DNA from: an uncultured Lachnospiraceae bacterium | GTDB taxonomy: Bacteria; Bacillota; Clostridia; Lachnospirales; Lachnospiraceae | Assembly (NCBI GenBank): GCA_910586315.1 | Contig: CAJUIP010000001.1 | Location: 111,814 to 175,813, forward strand | DNA: 64,000 nucleotides | Reading direction: 5' to 3' | Shown: positions 25,659 through 33,886 of the stretch, piece by piece | Layout: every line of letters begins with the position of its first letter | Position numbering within the stretch: position 1 is the stretch's first letter | The notes under the pieces: generated by a model | Database searches by the model: none | What the model was told of the DNA's origin: nothing | The model's input: the letters and a program-made list of their open reading frames with translations, nothing else | Position numbers and translations under genes: made by a program

Positions 25659-27377
25659 ATGATGAGGAAAGCTATCAGTGAACATGGAAAGCTATTTGTA
25701 GTTAAGGTAGTTTATGGAATTTTAATATCGTTATGCTCAATTTGTGCGATTAAATATTTTCAGGTATTAATTGATAGAATTTCATTATGTTTGCTAACTA
25801 CTTATAAACCTGATGATATCATACAAACCGTTTGGCCACCGCTTTTATTGTATGCTTTTTTTTCATTAGGTGATTGCTTAATCAATTATTTAGAAGAGTA
25901 CCCAGATGCTAAGCTAAAGCAAAAACTATATTATTATTTTAAGACAAGTGCTGTAGATAAAATAAGTAGAGCAAAATACGGTTTTATTCAGAATTATGGT
26001 CCGGGGCAACTTATACAGGTGATTGAAAATGGGGCGATAGCGGGAAGAGATATAATTGTATCATTTTATTTATCGATATTAGCGGGTCAAGTTCCTAAAA
26101 TGGTGTTAAGCATGTTATTCTTGGGTACCTATAATATAAGAATTATGCTCATTATAGGAATTGGATATATCGTCGTTTTTGTGGTTACTAAAATTCTTAT
26201 GAGGAAAATGTACAATATTAAAAATGAGACCTTAAATGATATAGAAATGCTTTCAAACCGATATGTACGATGTTTAATGGAGATAGTTACTTTTCGAGTT
26301 AATCGTTTATATTCCTATGAACTCGAGAAGATAAAAGCTAACTCAAGCAATATTGTAAATCATGAAGTAAAACTCCGAATGATACATGAGGCGTTCTTTT
26401 CAGTGTTCTATTTAATCATTATTATTATTAAAATTGCAGTAATTGTTCTTAGCGTCATAGTATATGAGAATGTTACAGTTGGTTCTATTGTAGCGATTAC
26501 CTCTTTAATAACAAATATATATAATCCAATAGCACAGTTCAATGTATCATATGTAGATTACGGATTAAATAAAGTGGCATTTAAAAGATATGAGGATATA
26601 CTTAAGTTAGAAGAGGATAACATGCTATTTTGCGGAGAATCGAGCGTGTTACCACCATTTAATATCCATGTTAATAATATGGGTTATGCTCATAGGAACC
26701 GATGCATATTGAAAAATATAAGCCTTGATATACCGAGTGGGTCAACAATAGCATTTGTGGGAGAAAGTGGTGCAGGTAAGTCAACGGTATGTAAAATATT
26801 GATGGGGTTACTCAAATATACTGAAGGTGATATTAGCATTAACGAAATAGAATTGAGCGAGATTAAATTGCATGAATACTATAAAAATATTACATATATC
26901 GAACAAGAATGTCCATTATTCAATGCTTCATTGAGAGAAAATATTGTTTTTAGTAAAACTGTTCCGGATTATGAAATTATTAGAGTGCTAGAATTAGTTG
27001 GATTGAAAGACTTTTTTGATAGGAATGGCGGAAATCTAGATATTTCCCTTGGAGAAAAGGGAATCAAGGTATCGGGCGGAGAACGTCAAAGAGTTGCATT
27101 GGCGAGAATATATTTTGACAATTCTAGCATTGTAATTTTAGATGAGGCAACATCTGCATTAGATTATTTAACTGAGGAACAAGTCATGTCAAATGTATTT
27201 AAATATTTGGAGCAAAAGACTCTTATTATAATTGCACATAGGCTAAATACATTAAGAAATGTTGATATGATTTATGCAATGAAAGATGGAGAAATTATTC
27301 AGAAAGGAGATTTTTCAGAATTATTTGAATGCGAAGATGGATTCTTTCGAAAATTATGGAATAAGCAGCAATTATAA
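25659..27377 (+). CDS. ABC transporter, fused permease and ATPase (probable exporter)
   Basis: About 572 residues from ATG 25659 (AGGTG upstream). Residues 1-310 contain an exporter-type membrane domain with about six hydrophobic helices. The C-terminal ATPase has Walker A GESGAGKST, the Q-loop YIEQE, signature VSGGERQR, Walker B IVILDEATSALD and H-loop IAHRLNT, all intact. It is a half-transporter expected to work as a homodimer in the cytoplasmic membrane. In the middle of a biosynthetic operon its likely role is export of the product or self-protection. No peptidase C39 domain is present, so it is not a bacteriocin-processing exporter. Confidence 0.93.
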   Translation: MMRKAISEHGKLFVVKVVYGILISLCSICAIKYFQVLIDRISLCLLTTYKPDDIIQTVWPPLLLYAFFSLGDCLINYLEEYPDAKLKQKLYYYFKTSAVDKISRAKYGFIQNYGPGQLIQVIENGAIAGRDIIVSFYLSILAGQVPKMVLSMLFLGTYNIRIMLIIGIGYIVVFVVTKILMRKMYNIKNETLNDIEMLSNRYVRCLMEIVTFRVNRLYSYELEKIKANSSNIVNHEVKLRMIHEAFFSVFYLIIIIIKIAVIVLSVIVYENVTVGSIVAITSLITNIYNPIAQFNVSYVDYGLNKVAFKRYEDILKLEEDNMLFCGESSVLPPFNIHVNNMGYAHRNRCILKNISLDIPSGSTIAFVGESGAGKSTVCKILMGLLKYTEGDISINEIELSEIKLHEYYKNITYIEQECPLFNASLRENIVFSKTVPDYEIIRVLELVGLKDFFDRNGGNLDISLGEKGIKVSGGERQRVALARIYFDNSSIVILDEATSALDYLTEEQVMSNVFKYLEQKTLIIIAHRLNTLRNVDMIYAMKDGEIIQKGDFSELFECEDGFFRKLWNKQQL

Positions 27378-27385
27378 AATGAGGG

Positions 27386-28171
27386 ATGTATATGTTAAGG
27401 CGTGAATTTGTTGAAATCTCTAGAGATGCAGAGATGCTAAGAGGTGTTTTGCATTATCCCAAGCAATGGAGAAATAATATTAGCTATCCTTGCGTAATAT
27501 TCTGTCCAGGGTTGAATGGAAATCGTTATGATTTGAATAGGATTCTTTTGGATATGGCTGTTAGTATTCAAGAGAAAAATATGTATTGTTTAAGGTTTGA
27601 TTATTTTGGTACAGGTATGAGTGATGGATATTTTTCTCAAACGACAGTATCTACAAAAGTTGCGGATTTAAAACATGTATTTGAATATGTGTCAATTAAT
27701 AATAAACGTTTTTCGAGCATTAGTATTCTAAGCCTAAGTGATGGAGCACAGGTGGTATCGCGCGCGATAAATGAGTTAAGGGAAATGAGATTTTGTCATT
27801 TTGTATTTTGGAGTCCTATAATCGTTGAGAGAAAAGGGCGAAAACTTAGTTATATGAAACTAATAAGAGATTCTATAACTAAAGTACCATGTATTTCATT
27901 TTTAGGATTAAAAATGTCACTCGGATATTTGAAAGAAAAAAATAGTAAATTTGAGATAGAATTTTGTAAGATATCAGATTCAATTCGAGAGCGTGCAGTT
28001 GTTATCTATGCTATGGATGATGAAATGATTTTAGAAACTCTTGCTCTTTTCGAAAAGTGTAAAATTAAAACAATTGAAGTTGATGAAGGGGGACATTCAT
28101 TTTGCTCCAGTAAATCGCATACCAAAGTAATTCATGAAACACTGAGGCATCTAATGGAGGTAGAATGGTAA
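27386..28171 (+). CDS. Alpha/beta hydrolase 1
   Basis: 261 residues. PCVIFCPGLNGNRYDLNRIL carries the oxyanion-side loop, LRFDYFGTGMSDG the beta4 region, SILSLSDGAQVV the nucleophile elbow (Ser in S-L-S-D-G) near residue 115, YAMDDEMI the acid near 205 and DEGGHSFCS the catalytic His near 230, so the triad looks complete. It resembles the dienelactone-hydrolase/acyl-peptidase-like hydrolases that accompany ACP/AMP-ligase cassettes (for example exosortase-A-associated hydrolases). It may release an acyl group from a carrier or edit misloaded carriers. Its 3' end overlaps the next gene by 7 bases, and that gene encodes a second hydrolase-fold protein. Confidence 0.82.
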   Translation: MYMLRREFVEISRDAEMLRGVLHYPKQWRNNISYPCVIFCPGLNGNRYDLNRILLDMAVSIQEKNMYCLRFDYFGTGMSDGYFSQTTVSTKVADLKHVFEYVSINNKRFSSISILSLSDGAQVVSRAINELREMRFCHFVFWSPIIVERKGRKLSYMKLIRDSITKVPCISFLGLKMSLGYLKEKNSKFEIEFCKISDSIRERAVVIYAMDDEMILETLALFEKCKIKTIEVDEGGHSFCSSKSHTKVIHETLRHLMEVEW

Positions 28172-28992
28172 AAGAATTCTTTCTAAATAAAAATAATGCT
28201 GCAATAGCGGTATCTGTTTTTAGCACTCAAGCACCAAATTGTATCGTTTTTTTGAATGGTCTATTTCATGGAAAAAGCGATTATGATTATTTTTATACGG
28301 AAGCTGCTAAAAGAATTAGTGAATTAAATATAGCAAGTGTAGTTTTATTTGATTATATTGGACATGGAGATAGTTACGGACAGATTGGCGATATAACATT
28401 GAAGGTTATGGTAGACAATTTGCATGATATAATCAGTGTAGTTATAAGATGTTATTTAAAGTATGAAAAATGTCTGATTTTTGGAATGGGGATTGCCGGG
28501 CTTGTGGTAGATCAATTATTCAAAGGCTATCCGGAAAGTGTTAATTGGGTAAAAAAAGTTTTACTGTTTTCACCTACTATTTCAATTCCAGAATGTGAGC
28601 AATGGTGTGAGTTAATCACTAAAGATGAGGTAATAATGCTTACTGAGATTATGCCACATCTTAATTATGAGAATTATTTTAATTATGAGATTAAACTAAT
28701 TCGGGTGTTTAGTAATTTTGGTACAGCAGTAGAAAATATCTTAGGTACACCGATATGCACTGGGGCACTAATGGATTTTGTTTTAGCTGCGAAATTGGTA
28801 AATTATATTGAATTCCCAGTTCCTTTAGAGTGTATATTATGTGAAAAAGATTTTCGAAAAAAATATATTAACCCATTAATGTCATGCAAACTTGTAGAAG
28901 TCCAAGGGGAAGGAGTGTTACCTACCAGTCCTACAATTAAAGATATAATTGTAAAACGTATTCAAGATTATGCTCTAGCGGTAGAGATGTAG
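28165..28992 (+). CDS. Alpha/beta hydrolase-fold protein 2, nucleophile missing
   Basis: 275 residues. The fold is recognisable (IVFLNGLFHGKSDYDYFYTE, then VVLFDYIGHGDS), but the nucleophile elbow reads IFGMGIAG where a G-x-S-x-G is expected, so Ser is replaced by Gly. The C-terminal segment (EVQGEGVLPTSP) has no His where the catalytic one normally stands. It is overlapped by the intact hydrolase gene at 27386 and may be its non-catalytic partner or bind an acyl-ACP intermediate. Frame and codon use look normal, so this is not simple decay. Confidence 0.72.
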   Translation: MVKEFFLNKNNAAIAVSVFSTQAPNCIVFLNGLFHGKSDYDYFYTEAAKRISELNIASVVLFDYIGHGDSYGQIGDITLKVMVDNLHDIISVVIRCYLKYEKCLIFGMGIAGLVVDQLFKGYPESVNWVKKVLLFSPTISIPECEQWCELITKDEVIMLTEIMPHLNYENYFNYEIKLIRVFSNFGTAVENILGTPICTGALMDFVLAAKLVNYIEFPVPLECILCEKDFRKKYINPLMSCKLVEVQGEGVLPTSPTIKDIIVKRIQDYALAVEM

Positions 28993-29005
28993 AGAAAGGA
29001 ATTAT

Positions 29006-30055
29006 ATGAATAATAGATTAGAAAATTCGTTTATATTAAAACAAGAAAATACAAGTGTTCTCTGTTTGTATAATGACGATATTACAGAAGAGCTTATGCG
29101 AAGCATTTACAGTATTCTTAAATGTAAAGAGTGCATGAAGGTGATATGGAAAGAATATGAAATTCAATTAGAGTGTATGATCTGGAGTGAAAACGGAAAC
29201 TCTTTGATGAGGAATAATAAGAAGAATTCAGTTATTGACGGTTACATGAAAATGTCTAGCATTGATAATTGGGTTGCAAAAATTCGTTTAGAAAACATGG
29301 ATGTGTCAATTTACGAGTATTTATCATGTTACTATAAGTGTCAGGAATTAGATGAACAGTTTTTTTTGTTCCCTATAGAGAATAATACAATTAAGCTGTT
29401 ACAAAAAGTTGTTCCAATAAAATATACATCAAATATAAACAGTATTTTAAATAAAGTAGAGGGTGCAATAAACGAAGTTGTATCAACAACATTACCAACA
29501 AAATTTGGTCTATATACAATGAAAATATTTCAAAACCATTTAACTGGAGAGTATCAGATAGCTCTTGTGCATGGTGAAGTGAAAATGATAGATGGTCTGA
29601 TTCCTGTTAGAATTCACTCGGAGTGTTTAACTGGGGATGCATTTCATTCATTAAAATGTGATTGTGGAGAGCAATTAAATAGGGCATTTGAGATAATTAG
29701 TGACGCTGGTGTAGGGGTTATAGTTTATTTGCGCCAAGAAGGACGAGGGATTGGCTTGCTTAATAAGGCTCGTGCATATGAACTACAAGATAATGGTTTA
29801 GATACAGTAGACGCAAATTTGCAACTTGGCTTTCCAGAAGACTTACGCGACTATTCATTTGCTTCTGAAATACTCCGCATATTGGAGGTCACGCAAATTA
29901 ACTTATTAACTAATAATCCGCTAAAACTTAAAGGACTTGATAAAACGGTATTTAAAAAAGTTTGCAGAAAAAGATTAGAAATTAATTCTAATCCCAATAA
30001 TCAAAAATATCTAAATACCAAAAAAATGCGAATGAATCATATGATAGGAGAATGA
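29006..30055 (+). CDS. GTP cyclohydrolase II with novel N-terminal extension
   Basis: 349 residues. The C-terminal 190 residues are a full GTP cyclohydrolase II: Zn ligands in HSECLTGDAFHSLKCDCG (about 210-225), the catalytic LRQEGRGIGLLNK, then DTVDANLQLGFPEDLRDY and LLTNNPLKLKGL. This enzyme opens GTP to formate, pyrophosphate and 2,5-diamino-6-ribosylamino-4(3H)-pyrimidinone 5'-phosphate. The N-terminal 155 residues (ITEELMRSIYSILKCKECMK and LSCYYKCQELDEQFFLFPIE) are not a DHBP-synthase (RibB) domain and I do not recognise them. No other riboflavin genes are nearby, while a NADAR N-glycosidase for this product is two genes downstream, so a specialised pyrimidine supply for the cluster is likely. 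Confidence 0.93.
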   Translation: MNNRLENSFILKQENTSVLCLYNDDITEELMRSIYSILKCKECMKVIWKEYEIQLECMIWSENGNSLMRNNKKNSVIDGYMKMSSIDNWVAKIRLENMDVSIYEYLSCYYKCQELDEQFFLFPIENNTIKLLQKVVPIKYTSNINSILNKVEGAINEVVSTTLPTKFGLYTMKIFQNHLTGEYQIALVHGEVKMIDGLIPVRIHSECLTGDAFHSLKCDCGEQLNRAFEIISDAGVGVIVYLRQEGRGIGLLNKARAYELQDNGLDTVDANLQLGFPEDLRDYSFASEILRILEVTQINLLTNNPLKLKGLDKTVFKKVCRKRLEINSNPNNQKYLNTKKMRMNHMIGE

Positions 30056-30057
30056 AG

Positions 30058-30864
30058 ATGTCCTATGAAGTAACTATAATTATACCGGTAAAGGATGATT
30101 TACTATTAGAAACAGCATTGCAGTCAATAAAGCAAAGTGTAGAGGTTATTGTCAGTTTGAATTGCCCTAGCGATAAAGTAAGAGAAATGTGCAAGACTTG
30201 GAAGAAAAAGGGAACTTCCTTTGATTTGAGAATAATTGAAACATCCAAACTAGGAATGTCTGCGGCTTTAAACCATGCAGTAAGGAAAGCAACATATTCT
30301 AAAATAATTGTTTTAGACTCTGATTGTAGATTGGATTTGGATACCATTGACCATTATTCAAAAAGCTTGGATAAATTTTGCTTTGTAAGAGGTACTGCCA
30401 AAATTGTTAAGCAGAAAGGTATATGGTATGAACAAACTAGACTAGGGGTCGAATCAGTCAATGAAATTATGAAAAAAGATCCCAGGCTTTATGGACCGGC
30501 AATAGCATTTATTAAAGAGGACTATCTTAAACTTGGTGGATATGACGAAGATATTCTGTATGGCTGTGATCACAAGTTTGATGATATCGTGCGGAAATGT
30601 GGATATATTGTGGGATACTGTGAGCAAGCTGTAATATGGCATGCACCGATATCATATGGGACGGATAAAAAGTCACATATTGGATATGGTAGGGGGAATA
30701 GAATTGTAGACAATAAGAGTGGATATTATGATGGGTTAAAGTATATATTTTCAAAAATTTCATTACAGACAATGGTAGATAAATGGACATCTAGAGGATT
30801 TTGGGGAGTTATACGTACATGGATGCAATTTATTTGGATGCTTAGAGGGTATTCTATGCGATAA
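30058..30864 (+). CDS. Family 2 glycosyltransferase
   Basis: 268 residues; ATG 30058 has TAGGAGA upstream and overlaps the end of the cyclohydrolase gene (an ATG two codons earlier is equally in frame). GT-A signatures: YEVTIIIPVKDDLLLETALQ, SKLGMSAALNHAVRKATYSK, then IIVLDSDCRLD (DxD near residue 90), FIKEDYLKLGGYDEDILYG and CDHKFDDIVRKCGY. It is diverged from the enzyme at 22994 and probably acts on a different step or donor. A C-terminal GFWGVIRTWMQFIWML segment is hydrophobic and may associate with the membrane. Confidence 0.88.
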   Translation: MSYEVTIIIPVKDDLLLETALQSIKQSVEVIVSLNCPSDKVREMCKTWKKKGTSFDLRIIETSKLGMSAALNHAVRKATYSKIIVLDSDCRLDLDTIDHYSKSLDKFCFVRGTAKIVKQKGIWYEQTRLGVESVNEIMKKDPRLYGPAIAFIKEDYLKLGGYDEDILYGCDHKFDDIVRKCGYIVGYCEQAVIWHAPISYGTDKKSHIGYGRGNRIVDNKSGYYDGLKYIFSKISLQTMVDKWTSRGFWGVIRTWMQFIWMLRGYSMR

Positions 30865-30905
30865 CATGTTAAACGCACATTTTGTTAGAATAGATAGGAG
30901 ATAAA

Positions 30906-31601
30906 ATGATGGGGAAAGTAATGGTATTTGCTCCGCATATGGATGATGAAGTTATAGGCTGTGGGGGAAGTTTAGTAAAACACTCCGAACGTGGAGATTT
31001 AATTAAAGTATTTTATTTTACCAAAGGGACAGGTTTTCTTACTGACGAAATTCGAGGAGATATGAATGCAGAGGTGAGAGATAATGAAGCACTTGAAGTA
31101 ATAAAGATGTTAGGTGCAACATGTTATATGGCAGGAATTAGAGAACGTGAATTAAGGTATAATGTAGAAGTATTAAAAAAAGTGATTCGTGAGATTCAAG
31201 ATTATCAACCAGATATTATCTATCTTCCACATGAAGATGAAACAGATTATGAGCATAGATTAGTTAATCAAATAGTAACAGAAGCAATTTTTTTAGCATA
31301 TTCTACATATGATTGCGAACATAGTGAAAAAATTAATCGCGCGCGGATTATACTGGAGTATGAGGTATGGTCGCCAATAAAAGATGTTGATTTTGTAAAT
31401 GATATTAAAATGCAAGTGGCGAAGAAGGCTGAGTTGATAAAAAAATATAATTCACAAACTGAAATTATTAAGTATCATGAAGGCGCAGTATCCCTTAATC
31501 ATTATAGAGGGATTATGAAAGCGCATAAAGATTCCTTTGCCGAGGCATTTAAAATAAAGTGCTTATCAAGAGAAATAGTTGAAAATATAGTTTATTATTA
31601 G
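30906..31601 (+). CDS. PIG-L family zinc-dependent deacetylase
   Basis: 231 residues with TAGGAG before the ATG. KVMVFAPHMDDEVIGCGGSL contains the P-H-x-D-D-E metal/catalytic motif (residues 11-15), and YLPHEDETDYEHRLVNQIVT supplies the second H-x-x-x-x-x-H set near residue 105. PIG-L/LmbE-type enzymes remove acetyl from N-acetylglucosamine-containing glycosides, as in GPI, mycothiol, bacillithiol and aminoglycoside (BtrD-like) synthesis. With two glycosyltransferases in the operon, deacetylation of an attached GlcNAc to expose an amine, which a BtrH-like enzyme could then acylate, is a coherent inference. Confidence 0.92.
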   Translation: MMGKVMVFAPHMDDEVIGCGGSLVKHSERGDLIKVFYFTKGTGFLTDEIRGDMNAEVRDNEALEVIKMLGATCYMAGIRERELRYNVEVLKKVIREIQDYQPDIIYLPHEDETDYEHRLVNQIVTEAIFLAYSTYDCEHSEKINRARIILEYEVWSPIKDVDFVNDIKMQVAKKAELIKKYNSQTEIIKYHEGAVSLNHYRGIMKAHKDSFAEAFKIKCLSREIVENIVYY

Positions 31602-31616
31602 AAGGAGAAATACCAT

Positions 31617-32078
31617 ATGCCAATATTTTTTTATAAAGCTAATGAGACACATGGATATTTGTCTAATTTTGCAGAGTTTGATTTTTATAGTGAGGGTGTG
31701 CATTGGAAAACTAGTGAACATTATTACCAAGCACATAAATTTTCGAACGAAAAAATTATTAGGGAAATTATTGAAGCTCCGACACCACAAAGGGCGGCAG
31801 ATCTAGCATATATGCATGCAGATGAAATGGTAGAAAATTGGGAAAAAATCAAAGAAGAGATAATGTATAAAGCAATTGAAAATAAATTTGAACAAAATTT
31901 AAATATTAAAAAGTTAATTTTGGATACAAGAGATGAATTGCTAATTGAAGCAGCAGATGACGACGGCTATTGGGGATATGGTTGTGAAAAAAAGGGTAAA
32001 AATCGTTTGGGATCATTGCTTATGAAGTATAGGAGCTTAGCCCAAAATCGTTTGGGATTATTTCATGAAGAGAAATAA
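31617..32078 (+). CDS. NADAR/YbiA family N-glycosidase
   Basis: 153 residues, the normal YbiA length. Motifs: GYLSNFAEFDFY near residue 14, WKTSEHYYQAHKFSNEK near 32, and GYWGYGCEKKGKNRLGSLLM near 118, all family-defining. YbiA/COG3236 proteins are known to hydrolyse the N-glycosidic bond of the first two riboflavin-pathway intermediates; other NADAR proteins remove ADP-ribose. The GTP cyclohydrolase II gene two positions upstream makes exactly the first of those intermediates. Together they could yield a triaminopyrimidinone plus ribose 5-phosphate. An alternative is de-ADP-ribosylation or use as a glycosyl-transferring enzyme. Confidence 0.93.
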   Translation: MPIFFYKANETHGYLSNFAEFDFYSEGVHWKTSEHYYQAHKFSNEKIIREIIEAPTPQRAADLAYMHADEMVENWEKIKEEIMYKAIENKFEQNLNIKKLILDTRDELLIEAADDDGYWGYGCEKKGKNRLGSLLMKYRSLAQNRLGLFHEEK

Positions 32079-32134
32079 GTGAGGAGAAAATATTATTACG
32101 AAAGGAATCTGGCAATTGATACCAGGAATAGGGT

Positions 32135-33823
32135 ATGAAATATTATTTAGGAATCTCTGGTTGGTTTGAACGAGGTCATGATGCGTCGGCTGTTTTACTT
32201 GCCGAAAAGGATGGAAATATCAAAATTGTAGGTGCAGTAGAGGAAGAAAGATTTACACGAAATAGATATTCTTTTAATGAAATGCCAATAAATTCGGTAC
32301 AATGGTGTTTAGAACAGGTAGGTGGAGATTTTTGTATTGGTGACTTGGATGGAATTGCATATAGCTGGAATTGGCCTCAAGTATATGAAAATAAGATGCG
32401 AATGTTTGATACAAATGTGATATACGATACTGGATTTATGAATAAATCTGATGTGGAGAGAACTCGATTTTTTAATCATCATCAATGTCATGCAGCTAGT
32501 GCCTATTATCCATCTGGATACGATGATGCATTAGTGATTGTCTTAGATGGTCAGGGGGAACAAGAATCTGGAAGTATTTGGAGAGCAAGAAATAGAAATA
32601 TGACATTATTATCTCGTATTTCTGTAGGTGCATCATTAGGATATTTTTTCCAAGCGGCATCTGAATTTTGTGGGTTAGGCGGTCAGCACGCCGGAAAAAT
32701 GATGGGGCTGTCTGGGTATGGAAAGCCAATCTACAAATCTCAAATATTAAGTCATTTTGCGTTAGAGGGAATTAAATATGATGTAAATAGTATTAGTAGA
32801 AGACTAGAATCAAATTGTCGCAATGAACTTGATGATGAGGAGTTTGTAATATTTCAATGGATGAATAAATTTACCCATATTTGTGGGGTCGCCCCCAATA
32901 GAAATGCGAATGGTAAGAGTTTCGAAGAATTTCCGTCTCCATATGTAGATTTGGCTGCGTCTGTACAAGCAGTAACCATCGAAGTTATGATTGACCTTGT
33001 AAAAGATGCAAAACGGAAGTTTGGAGGTTTGAATTTATGTTTGGCAGGCGGAACGTTTTTAAATTGTATAGCGAATGGTGAGCTTTCCAGATTAGGTTTA
33101 TTTGATAATATATTTATTCAACCGGCATCAAATGATGCAGGTGCAGCAATGGGGGCAGCCTTTTTATTGATTGAAAAGGAGTTTAGCATTAATAGATTTA
33201 CTCCGTTTTTAGGCCCATCTTTATCTAGCAATGAAATTGCTAATTTATTGAATAGAATGAGCGTAAATTATTTGAGATTTGAATCATGTTCCGAGCTTTT
33301 GGCGAAACTCATTGCAAAAGGAGAAGTTGTTGGTTTATTTCAAGGACGTATGGAGTTTGGACCTCGTGCGCTAGGAAATAGAAGCATTATAGCAGCTCCC
33401 AATATTAAAGGCATGAAGGCTTTGATGAATTCGAAAATTAAATTCAGAGAGGCGGGAAGGCCGTTTGGTCCGAGTATTTTAGAGAGCGACAAGGAAGTGT
33501 ACTTTGGCAAAAATTTAGTTAATGAATACATGACTATTACACAACCTGTTATGCATGAGGGAATAGAAGAAGTCGTTCATGTAGATGGAAAAACAAGACC
33601 TAATATTGTAACTAAAGAAATTAATAAAAATTACTATAATCAATTATTGCATATTAAAAATGAAATCGGCGTAGGTGCAGTAATTAACACATCACTTAAT
33701 TGTGGAGAACCAATTGTGAATTCTCCTATTCAGGCACTGAAGATATTGGAGCGAACTAGCTTAGATCATGTGATTTTTAATAATCAAATTATTGTTTCCA
33801 AAAAGGATGTGAAATTTATATAG
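32135..33823 (+). CDS. Carbamoyltransferase (NodU/CmcH/TobZ family)
   Basis: 562 residues, full length for the family. The N-terminal Kae1-like domain has ERGHDASAVLLAEKDG, VGAVEEERFTRNR, NHHQCHAASAYYPSGYDDAL (HxxxH metal ligands) and VLDGQGEQESGS; the C-terminal domain has FQGRMEFGPRALGNRSIIA, REAGRPFGPSI and NTSLNCGEPIVNSP. These enzymes make carbamoyl-AMP from carbamoyl phosphate and ATP and transfer the carbamoyl to a hydroxyl, as in cephamycin, tobramycin and Nod-factor synthesis. Here the acceptor is presumably a sugar hydroxyl of the pathway product. A leader of about 55 bp separates it from the NADAR gene. Confidence 0.95.
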   Translation: MKYYLGISGWFERGHDASAVLLAEKDGNIKIVGAVEEERFTRNRYSFNEMPINSVQWCLEQVGGDFCIGDLDGIAYSWNWPQVYENKMRMFDTNVIYDTGFMNKSDVERTRFFNHHQCHAASAYYPSGYDDALVIVLDGQGEQESGSIWRARNRNMTLLSRISVGASLGYFFQAASEFCGLGGQHAGKMMGLSGYGKPIYKSQILSHFALEGIKYDVNSISRRLESNCRNELDDEEFVIFQWMNKFTHICGVAPNRNANGKSFEEFPSPYVDLAASVQAVTIEVMIDLVKDAKRKFGGLNLCLAGGTFLNCIANGELSRLGLFDNIFIQPASNDAGAAMGAAFLLIEKEFSINRFTPFLGPSLSSNEIANLLNRMSVNYLRFESCSELLAKLIAKGEVVGLFQGRMEFGPRALGNRSIIAAPNIKGMKALMNSKIKFREAGRPFGPSILESDKEVYFGKNLVNEYMTITQPVMHEGIEEVVHVDGKTRPNIVTKEINKNYYNQLLHIKNEIGVGAVINTSLNCGEPIVNSPIQALKILERTSLDHVIFNNQIIVSKKDVKFI

Positions 33824-33886
33824 AAGGGAGTAATGAAGTAGAAAATTAGGAAGTGGAGAAGGAAGGTTGTTGATATACTATGAAGA

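Noticed and set aside
25650..27377. Bacteriocin exporter
   Set aside because: No N-terminal C39 peptidase domain and no double-glycine precursor gene found nearby.
29006..30055. Annotation of the cyclohydrolase as the riboflavin-pathway ribA/ribBA gene
   Set aside because: No DHBP synthase domain and no riboflavin genes nearby; it lies inside a same-strand biosynthetic operon with a NADAR enzyme.
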